Assembly: GCA_030374735.1 (NCBI GenBank)
Contig: JASCIV010000620.1
Span: 1 to 15,659 of the forward strand
Reading direction: 5' to 3'
Source: Gracilaria caudata
Taxonomy: Eukaryota > Rhodophyta > Florideophyceae > Gracilariales > Gracilariaceae
Length of the DNA: 15,659 nt
The notes under the pieces are model-generated. The model was not told where the DNA came from and searched no databases. It saw only the letters and a program-made list of their open reading frames with translations. This document shows positions 1-6,324 of this stretch, piece after piece (position 1 is the first letter of the stretch; the number at the start of each line of letters is the position of its first letter). Position numbers and translations under genes: made by a program.

Positions 1-451
1 GACTGGTGCTTGTGAACATGTACTGTGAGCACACCGGACAGTCAGACTCCATCGATTTCTGAATGCATTTGTGGCCATGTTCGCGGTATTTCACGTGCAT
101 ACATTGATTACACTTCATGCAATGGAAGTAATCGATTCCCAATCCTCTTCCAACTCTGCAAACGTTGCAACTATGGCAGAGATACACCTTGGTATTCTCG
201 CGGTCATCATAGAACACACATATTTCGCAAAAATATCGAGCAAAGCGCTTTCCACACTTTTCGTTAATGCAAGATGCCGAAACTGACTGCAAAATTGAGC
301 ATACCATACAAAGGATTTCTTTTGTTGCTGCTCGATCCATGACATCGGTTTGATCTTCCGCGTCGTGGCACAGTCGACAGTTATATAACTTCCCACAACA
401 AGCAGCTCGAAGCTTGCAGTTTCTTCTATACTGCTTACATCCCAGCCTGTC
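1..451 (-). CDS. CHY zinc finger and start of RING of the BRUTUS-like protein (partial, +1 frame)
   Basis: Reading the minus strand from GAC at 451 gives 150 residues open to the left window edge. It begins DRLGCKQYRRNCKLRAACC, then CRLCHD, YFCEIC, YHCHSCNVCRVGRGLGIDYF and HCMKCNQC. This is the CHY zinc finger plus CTCHY module of BRUTUS and Pirh2/RCHY1-type ubiquitin ligases. It ends in CPVCSQYMF, the first Cys pair of the RING, and the rest of the RING and zinc ribbon lies outside the window. In relatives this half recruits E2 enzymes and substrates for ubiquitination. Two family histidines look replaced: the HY following the first Cys is QY (codon 431-433), and the DH of the DH..DR signature is not matched near 350-352. 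The segment has no plausible promoter of its own. Internal ATGs at about 459 and 474 could start a separate protein, but this is less likely than continuation of the upstream frame. Confidence 0.8.
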
Positions 452-455
452 AAAC
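449..455 (-). other. Apparent +1 frameshift site GTT TGA C between hemerythrin and CHY parts
   Basis: The hemerythrin frame ends KDKHGV-stop on codons GTT TGA followed by C. Slipping one base forward (GTT to TTT in the P site) continues with GAC and the intact CHY finger. Family alignment from memory places the CHY start only a few residues after this point, so almost no sequence is missing. The same arrangement (NNU UGA C) is the +1 recoding site of bacterial release factor 2, and antizyme mRNAs use +1 shifts at UGA. A one-base insertion error, a two-base deletion or a recent disabling mutation would look identical. I found no convincing intron. Confidence 0.5.
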
Positions 456-3083
456 ACCATGTTTATCCTTGACATATGTCTTCCGTGAATCATCTTTGGG
501 TCTGTTCTTTCGTGCTGCCCGTGCAGCAGCCAAAGACTGCTCATTATATGGGGCCAACATAACGCGTTGCATCATTCTTGTACGTTCTTGCACAGTAAGC
601 GAAGAGTCGCGAGCTAAAGCTCGGATAGTTCTTTCAATGTTCTCACGTCCCTGCAACATAACACGAGCTGTATAAGCCTCATTTGGGTGAACATCCTTTT
701 CCATAGAACCTTGACCGTGAGACGCGTGTGTGTGGGAAGCAACTGCATGGACCGAAACTTCTTCCTTCAGGGGGAGCCATGAGTTTAACCACTTTTCAAA
801 CATTGTGGACTTCGTTACCATCAGAATATGGTTCATCATAGTGTTCCGTTCAGAAACAGATAACAGGCGAATCATCCATGGCAAGAGCTCGCGAAGTCGA
901 GTGCTGGGAATCTGTCCAAAGATAAGAGCAACGAGTTCTGACTGCTCCTTCTCATCAAGCAACTTTCTGCATAACGGCCACAACTGTGCTTCTTCGAGTT
1001 CCAAGTGCTCTACCATCTCATCCCTTAACAGTCGGGCATGTACTTGAAGCTTCCGTACCAGCTGAGAGCACTGAGATTCTTCGGTAGCACATCGCAACAT
1101 CATCAAACAATCGGCAAAGTCGTCAAAGAGCTGCGCTTCGTCACAATGGTCTTCTTTGTATCGTTCAGATATACCCGGCGACTTTGCTTCAAGCCTCGGT
1201 AGTAGAACCTCATCTTCAGCTTTCGAGTGATCAACGACCATTTCACGAAGGAAAGCAAGACTTGCCATTAAAGAGTTGAGCACAAGTGGATTGGGGGCAT
1301 AACCGTCCGCTTTGAGCTCTTTCGTCCTTCGCAAGATAGTGTTCAGCTCAATTCGGAACGCTTTGTGTACGCGAATTATCTCGGAAACTGGACCATCATC
1401 CTCTCGCTCATCCTTATCAAAAATAGATTTGTAGTCCTCTTCAATTTCGGGCACACGCAAACATATCTCATTCCATATCATACGATCAGTCATACCCTTT
1501 TGAACGCTTTGCGCTATGGTACTAATAATCTTGCATATCTGATTTGTCGGGGCCGTGCGGATGAGATTGCGTAGCATACATTCTTGATCGTCCACGTCAA
1601 GGGAGTTAAACATCCACGGTATGACCTCGCTCAAAAACTCTGGTGGAACTTTAGCCATTACGAGACGCATCATCCTGTCCTGGTCCTCCGAGCTGAACCA
1701 CTTTCGAAGAAGTGGAAGCATTTTTGTCTCTTCTTCGTCCATATGGTCCTGCAAATGAGTAGAAAGCGTTTGCACTGATTCAAGCAACTCGCACTTTGTC
1801 GCTTGTACGCGGGACTGATTCTTGGAGTTAAGTAAATATTGGCGTTGAAGATTCCCCAGTTTGGAGGCAAAGTCATCAAACATCGCAGACTCATCGTCAT
1901 GGTCTTCGAGAAATGCGGTAGTGGCAGAGGAATCCGAGGTAGAGATCAGCTTGGCATGCAGCTCCTTGAGCAATACGCTTTCCTCACCTTCTGTATGATG
2001 GCTATGAACCTTGCGAAGGAACTGGACGCGGTTGGAGAGATTCTGCATTTGCTTCGCATTCGAAGGGTCAATACTTTGACAGTACGCGACTATATCATTA
2101 AGTTCGTTTCTTATAGCCTTATGCATCTGGGTGATTTCAATAAGGGAATTATGCTTCGGGAGTTGCATGTTGGCGAGTGAGGGCACGTCGGCACATAAAC
2201 CCCGCCATTGCGTAATTGAAAGAGCCTTTGCAAGCGCTAGCGCAATTCTATTGTTGTCTTGATCGCTGGCGTGTTGCAATACAAAGCGTAGAAAGCTGAC
2301 AAGCTTCTGATGCGGAACAAGGCGAAAGGCGTCCGGCAGATGTAGTTCGGACACGGTGTCAATGGCAACTCGTAAAACAAGCTGCCTTTGTTCGGCGCGC
2401 GAAAGATACGTCGTGGCAATGGGAATGGCAAATGACTCCTCGCTATCCAGATGTGCGACAACACTTGCTGCCAAACGCTTAGCAGCACTTCTGACATGGG
2501 TGATTCCTTCCTGACGGCTAGCGGTACGCGATGGCGTTTCTTGGTTGGACGCTGTGGTGGTTGCGGGGGCGTGATGATTTGACGGAGGTAGCTGCTCTGA
2601 AGACGGGAGCATACGCGTGTGTTGGACATAATTGGAGCCGGAGCTCGCAAAGGGTGCAGCTCTCAGGTCGGCGAGCGCCTTTCGCAAGTCGGTTATGGCG
2701 GTGTTAAGCTGATCATGGTCATCGTGTAGCGGTTGCGAGTCAATGGACACGGGCGACGCCGAAATGAGTCGCCTTCTCTTTGCGGGACGGCTCGGCGAGG
2801 AATGTCTGGCTCGAAGAGAGGCGTTGCGCAGCGCGGGGAAGATGGTGTGATCCTCTATGTGACAGTGTGAGAGCACGATGGTGGAGAGATGCGCGAGACG
2901 ACGCTGCAGATCATCGAGATGAGCGTCTGGCGAGAGCGGGGTGAGGCGGTTCACCGAGGCACGCACCTTGTCGATAATCAGGCGGATTGGGGTGTGCAAC
3001 AAGAACAGATGTTGCACGAACTGCTGCTCGGGCGTGGCGAGGGTGCCCGTGCCGTGGGAGGGGGTCAACGACTGGGCAAACAT
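450..3083 (-). CDS. BRUTUS-like iron sensor, N-terminal part with three hemerythrin-like domains
   Basis: This 877-residue frame holds three hemerythrin-like four-helix domains, which in the BRUTUS/BTS family bind a di-iron centre and sense cellular iron in the nucleus and cytosol. Seen from the ATG: domain 1 at about 20-225, split by a Ser/Pro/Arg-rich insert (90-195) that contains a nuclear-signal-like KRRR; domain 2 at about 315-460 (QMHKAIRNEL, HHTEGEESVLL, FLEDHDDE, HMDEEE); domain 3 at about 570-710 (RVHKAFRIEL, DHSKAEDEVLL, YKEDHCDE, HLELEE). Each of domains 2 and 3 is followed by the family's hydrophobic PWM motif. The frame also extends upstream to a TTG, but the first ATG is at 3083 and is chosen here. 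The frame stops at TGA 450-452, immediately before the CHY zinc finger that this family normally carries in the same protein. The finger follows in the +1 frame, so I read the two parts as one gene. Family call is firm; the one-protein reading is inference. Confidence 0.85.
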   Translation of the reverse strand: MFAQSLTPSHGTGTLATPEQQFVQHLFLLHTPIRLIIDKVRASVNRLTPLSPDAHLDDLQRRLAHLSTIVLSHCHIEDHTIFPALRNASLRARHSSPSRPAKRRRLISASPVSIDSQPLHDDHDQLNTAITDLRKALADLRAAPFASSGSNYVQHTRMLPSSEQLPPSNHHAPATTTASNQETPSRTASRQEGITHVRSAAKRLAASVVAHLDSEESFAIPIATTYLSRAEQRQLVLRVAIDTVSELHLPDAFRLVPHQKLVSFLRFVLQHASDQDNNRIALALAKALSITQWRGLCADVPSLANMQLPKHNSLIEITQMHKAIRNELNDIVAYCQSIDPSNAKQMQNLSNRVQFLRKVHSHHTEGEESVLLKELHAKLISTSDSSATTAFLEDHDDESAMFDDFASKLGNLQRQYLLNSKNQSRVQATKCELLESVQTLSTHLQDHMDEEETKMLPLLRKWFSSEDQDRMMRLVMAKVPPEFLSEVIPWMFNSLDVDDQECMLRNLIRTAPTNQICKIISTIAQSVQKGMTDRMIWNEICLRVPEIEEDYKSIFDKDEREDDGPVSEIIRVHKAFRIELNTILRRTKELKADGYAPNPLVLNSLMASLAFLREMVVDHSKAEDEVLLPRLEAKSPGISERYKEDHCDEAQLFDDFADCLMMLRCATEESQCSQLVRKLQVHARLLRDEMVEHLELEEAQLWPLCRKLLDEKEQSELVALIFGQIPSTRLRELLPWMIRLLSVSERNTMMNHILMVTKSTMFEKWLNSWLPLKEEVSVHAVASHTHASHGQGSMEKDVHPNEAYTARVMLQGRENIERTIRALARDSSLTVQERTRMMQRVMLAPYNEQSLAAARAARKNRPKDDSRKTYVKDKHGV

Positions 3084-3713
3084 GTTGTGATGCTCGTGGG
3101 CAACACGGGTGGGCAAGGTGGGAGAAGCTCAGCTCTTGCGAGAAAAAGGGAGCAAGACGTGGTCGCTGTGGCGGCACAGGACGCGCTTGCGCGGGAGGTG
3201 CGGGTTGGAAGCAAAGGCGACGCGAAGGCGCGTTGGAAGGGCGGGTAGACCGTGGCGGGCGGACGTGCGCTTGCGCGGTTGGCGCCACGACGAGAGGCAG
3301 CAGCGCGTGGGCGCGGCGGCGGACTCATCGACGGCACGCGGTTTTCCTGCGGCAGACACCCTGGCAGGGAGGCACGGCCTCGCGCGCGCGACTGATCTGC
3401 AGTGCTGGTTGCTCGTTTTGCTTTCCTTCCGTTTTCGTTGGCGCAGGAGGCGCGCGCTTGGCGCCGAGTGCACACGCGCGTTGCGCGGCGCCGCTTTACT
3501 GTACCTACAGCAAAGATCTACGCGCGAATCCCGCGCACCGTACCGCGGCCAATACGCGCGCGCGCCGCATATCTCGCGCCACAGATATGGCACCAGCGTG
3601 AACAGCGCGCCCACGTGGCCGCGACGTGGCGGCCACCTCTCCCCCGACACCCCCGCGTACCCCTCGCGCACCCGTCGCGCTCCCTCACCCACTGTCTACT
3701 CTTCACATGTGCT
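3084..3713. promoter_or_regulatory. GC-rich spacer: upstream region of the BRUTUS-like gene and 3' end of PRA1
   Basis: This 630-base stretch lies between the PRA1 stop and the first ATG of the hemerythrin gene, both on the minus strand. It is strikingly rich in G, C and CpG, with alternating CG tracts at 3381-3390 and 3555-3565. It has a palindromic G-box CCACGTGG at 3611-3618 and an inverted repeat with 8-base arms at 3615-3622 and 3629-3636. Long open frames cross it in several frames, but their Arg/Ala/Pro composition reflects scarcity of stop codons and none resembles a protein. No AATAAA was seen after the PRA1 stop. Confidence 0.5.
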
Positions 3714-4238
3714 TCAGATGGTGGCCTCTTGGACGTCCAGCTCGCCGCTGCTATCCCGGAACGTGGCGTGGATGCCGACGCAAATCAGCACAAACACACT
3801 CAGCGAGATCACAAACGTCGTCACGTGGAACACAAACAACGCCAACAGCGCGGTCACCACCGCAATCACCTTCTTCATATTTGAGGTTATAGTCCACTCG
3901 CCAACCACAATTTCCTCATCGTACTTGAAGAACATCACGTACATCAAACCAAGCCACGCAATCAGCACCAGAGTGATGCCGCTGTGAGTCAGAGAGAAGA
4001 AGAAGATGTGAATGCCAACCAGCACCAAGTAGTTGTACAGAAAAGTCTCCAAGTTATGCTTCACCCGATCTTGAATCTGCCCGAACGGCGGCAGGTTGAA
4101 TTCGCCCAGGCTGAAGAATTCGCTCCACGGTCGCACGCTTTGAAGTGCCAGCTCATACCGGTCTTTCAACGGCGTATCGGTGGAAGGGTTAAACGGCTGC
4201 CAATACAACCCACTCACAAACTGCTTCAAGTTTTCCAT
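3714..4238 (-). CDS. PRA1 family protein (prenylated Rab acceptor)
   Basis: A 174-residue protein of PRA1/Yip3 type. These are small ER/Golgi membrane proteins that bind prenylated Rab GTPases and help place them on vesicle membranes. The family pattern is visible: RPWSEFF at about 36-42, a short hydrophilic stretch with RVKHNL at 58-63, then YNYL at 68-71, leading into the first membrane segment. Hydrophobic segments lie at about 64-83, 86-104 and a long pair at 122-158, giving the typical two hairpins. Both ends are hydrophilic, as expected for termini facing the cytosol, and the length is normal. The open frame extends upstream to a TTG at 4280, but ATG at 4238 (MENLKQF) is the natural start. 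No introns. Family assignment is confident; the particular Rab partner cannot be told. Confidence 0.85.
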   Translation of the reverse strand: MENLKQFVSGLYWQPFNPSTDTPLKDRYELALQSVRPWSEFFSLGEFNLPPFGQIQDRVKHNLETFLYNYLVLVGIHIFFFSLTHSGITLVLIAWLGLMYVMFFKYDEEIVVGEWTITSNMKKVIAVVTALLALFVFHVTTFVISLSVFVLICVGIHATFRDSSGELDVQEATI

Positions 4239-4692
4239 TTCAGCTCGGCTGCTAAGGATATGCGTATGTGAACTAGGCAAAGTTACACTGCTGTTGTGTT
4301 TTGCTCACAAGCTTTTCATACTCCAGCTCCCAAAAACAGCCGCCCACACTAAACAGCAAAGCGCACACGCTCAAACCGTCGCCCGCCCGCCCGCTTGCGA
4401 TGGCTCGATTCGCGTTTCACTTACGTTAGTGACGTGTTAGTGACAACAGCTTCGCGACTTGGTACGGGACAACGTGACGTGATTACACTTCCAGATAGAA
4501 GGATTTCAGCCTTAACTGCACATGAAAAGCGGGGCAGCGTCCAACGAAACCGCCTCTGAAGCGCAGGTGCTGCTCGATTTCGTGCTTGCTCTAGCTGTCG
4601 ATAGAGGACCACGTCGCGGACGCGCTACACTGGGCAACGCAATCTGCACGTAGATATGCGTCTTCGCACGAGAATTATGTGCTAGATCGAGG

Positions 4693-4772
4693 GCAGAGCG
4701 CGCTTACGGATTCACAATTGCTCTACCGAATTCACGACGAAGGAGCGGGTGGTTCAAGTCCGCATCTCTGCT
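4693..4772 (+). other. tRNA-like element or tRNA relic
   Basis: The B-box motif GGTTCAAGTCC (4751-4761) is an exact match to the tRNA T-arm consensus with A at the purine position, and can form four T-stem pairs. It is followed directly by TCTCTGC (4765-4771). Its partner GCAGAGC lies at 4693-4699, giving six of seven acceptor pairs at a spacing (80 bases in all) suitable for a tRNA. However, no A box, D stem or good anticodon arm can be formed from the middle 48 bases, so a functional tRNA is doubtful. Confidence 0.2.
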
Positions 4773-4879
4773 AACCAATTCGCCTTTGCGCTCCATCACG
4801 GTTACAGCTTCGGGCCACGTGCCGCATGTGCCACCAACCGCACTCCTATTGGCTCACGTTTTGGCAAACTTGAAAATTT

Positions 4880-4885
4880 TATAAA
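4880..4885 (+). promoter_or_regulatory. TATA-like box of RPL5
   Basis: TATAAA within an AT-rich stretch (TTTTATAAAG, 4877-4886), 28 bases after an inverted CCAAT box (4848-4852) and about 135 bases before the RPL5 ATG. A transcription start near 4910 would leave a leader of roughly 100 bases. Based on motif and position only. Confidence 0.4.
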
Positions 4886-5018
4886 GTTTTTTTCGTTAAT
4901 TCGTCGCTCCCCAAATCCCGCCGTCGTCGTCCATCCCCCGATCCATCATTGCCAGCTGCGCTAGGAAGACGAGTTCACCTGCCCACTCTTTCTTCTCCAC
5001 CATCTACAAGGCACAGCA

Positions 5019-6162
5019 ATGGCGCGCGCGAAGTTTATCAAGAACAAAGCTTACTTGAAGCGTTACCAGACCAAGTTCCGTCGCCGCCGAGAGGGAAAGA
5101 CCGATTTTCAGGCGAGACGCCGCCTGATCACACAGGACAAGCGCAAGTACAACTCACCGAAGTACAGGCTCGTGGTTCGATTCACCAACAGGTCAGTTCT
5201 TCACTTTCTCCATCCATAGTCGTTCGTAGGGCGATCCACATATGCGGAACGCCGCTTCGTTGCAGCGCCACAGGCATCGATAGGTGTTCTTCACTCAGGT
5301 CCCTTGTACATGCGGTGCTTCTTCTATGTCGTGCCTATCGCGCCAATTGTACACAATCAAGCGAAACCGAGTGCCTCGGATCTTCGCAGTACGATGTGGC
5401 AACCATGCTGACGTTTACCCGTTATACATTTTCAACATCAACAGAGACATCATATGTCAAGTCGTGGCCGCTCGTTTGGCTGGAGATGAGGTTCTCACCG
5501 CTGCCTACGCTCACGAACTTCCGCGATATGGCATCAAGCACGGACTCACGAACTTCTCGGCAGCTTATTGCGTAGGCCTGCTGTGCGCCCGTCGTCATCT
5601 TCAGAAGCTTGGTCTTGACGAGACGTACGTGGGTATTGAAGAGGTTGATGGAGAGATGTTTGAGATCGAGGAGGATGACGATCGTCGCCCGTTCACCGCA
5701 CTTCTTGATATTGGATTGGTCAACACCAGTACCGGAAACAAGGTTTTCGCCGTCATGAAGGGCGCTGTTGATGGTGGAATGAATGTCCCTCATAACGAAA
5801 AGCGCTTCCCCGCATATTCCAAGGAGGAAGGCTTCGATCCCGAGCTTTTGAAGACTCGTATTTTGGGTAACCACGTATCCGAATATATGGAGTACCTTCT
5901 TGAGGAAGATGAAGACGCTTATCAGAAGCAATTCGCGAAGTACATCGAGGACGGAATCGATGCTGATGCTATTGAGGACCTTTATCTTGAGGCCCACAAA
6001 AAGATCCGGGAAGACCCGAGCTTCACCAAGAAGGAGAAGCCAGAGGGTGTTAAGCACAATACTACATGGAGGTTGTCGAAGCGTACGAAGGAAGAACGTC
6101 AGCAGGCTGTCAAGGAAAAGCTGGCCGCTGTTATTGCTGCAGCGGCTGGTGGAGAGCAGTAG
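5019..6162 (+). CDS. RPL5: 60S ribosomal protein L5 (uL18), one intron
   Basis: Spliced as 5019-5191 joined to 5445-6162, giving 296 residues, close to the usual 297. RPL5 binds 5S rRNA, forms the 5S RNP with RPL11 and is built into the large ribosomal subunit. Exon 1 begins MARAKFIKNKAYLKRYQTKF and ends VVRFTN. The next Arg codon is split by the intron and exon 2 continues with DIICQ. Further family landmarks are AAYAHELPRYG (77-87), the LTNFSAAYC stretch, FDPELLKTRI, and the basic tail with alternating Lys/Ala near the C terminus. The ATG is preceded by a pyrimidine-rich leader. Reading into the intron reaches a stop at 5217-5219, so an unspliced message would be truncated after 66 residues. 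The exon 2 frame is open back to 5284 inside the intron, but that part has no similarity to RPL5. Confidence 0.97.
5192..5444 (+). other. RPL5 intron (253 bases, GT-AG)
   Basis: The donor is AG/GTCAGT at 5192 and the acceptor is AACAG at 5444. A branch-site-like CTGAC lies at 5408-5412, about 32 bases before the acceptor. Splicing rejoins the highly conserved TNR-DIICQ stretch in frame. It is the only clear intron in the window. I looked for a box C/D or H/ACA snoRNA, which some RPL5 introns carry, and did not find convincing boxes. Confidence 0.92.
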
Positions 6163-6324
6163 TCAATTTCTTTCACGAAAGTAAACAAATTATCAACTCT
6201 GCTTCAAGAAGCGTTTGCTGTTCTCATTCTCGAAGCACCACGCGGGAAGCAGGAACACTACAAGGGCTCATTCAATTAGTTGTTGAGCCAAGAGGCTTTA
6301 TTCAGAGTTTACGCAGTCTGGATA
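6163..6324. other. Convergent 3' spacer between RPL5 and the CABIN1-like gene
   Basis: Only 162 bases separate the two stop codons, so both 3' untranslated regions must be short or overlap. On the minus strand AATAAA (6297-6302) lies about 22 bases after the CABIN1-like stop. On the plus strand no canonical hexamer follows the RPL5 stop; a small CTTT/AAAG hairpin occurs just after it. Confidence 0.6.
6297..6302 (-). terminator. Poly(A) signal AATAAA of the CABIN1-like gene
   Basis: Canonical AATAAA on the minus strand, 22 bases after the stop codon. It would place cleavage within the spacer before the RPL5 coding end and gives a very short 3' untranslated region. Confidence 0.5.

Larger units (their letters stand above)
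4239..5018. promoter_or_regulatory. Divergent upstream region of PRA1 (minus) and RPL5 (plus)
   Basis: This 780-base stretch separates two divergent starts. On the RPL5 side it contains CACGTG at 4816-4821, an inverted CCAAT (ATTGG) at 4848-4852 and a TATA-like TATAAA at 4880-4885. These are followed by a pyrimidine-rich stretch at about 4976-5008 just before the ATG, which could hold a pyrimidine-rich transcript start as in many ribosomal protein genes. Nearer PRA1 are tandem GTTAGTGAC copies at 4425-4433 and 4436-4444, and GTGACGTG at 4429-4436 and again at 4474-4481, which are bZIP/CRE-like cores. No protein gene was recognised. A tRNA-like element at 4693-4772 is listed separately. Confidence 0.55.

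Noticed and set aside
450..545. A 91-base intron (GTCTTT to GACAG) that would restore frame between hemerythrin and CHY parts
   Set aside because: The donor is poor and the removed segment (SLAAARAARK onward) looks like coding sequence of the family; kept only as an alternative to test with RNA reads.
3109..3987. Long plus-strand open frame of 292 codons
   Set aside because: It crosses the GC-rich spacer and runs antisense through PRA1; composition is Arg/Ala/Thr-rich without family features, as expected where stops are scarce.
5287..5298. Alternative RPL5 acceptor TTCTTCACTCAG
   Set aside because: Using it puts the following sequence out of frame with exon 2 and does not restore the conserved TNR-DIICQ junction.
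5192..5444. snoRNA hosted in the RPL5 intron
   Set aside because: No paired C and D boxes or H and ACA boxes at fitting spacing; only a weak CGATGTG and a CTGA that serves better as the branch site.
5422..6057. 211-codon minus-strand frame opposite RPL5 exon 2
   Set aside because: Antisense shadow of a strongly conserved coding exon; it has no ATG start and no recognisable domain.
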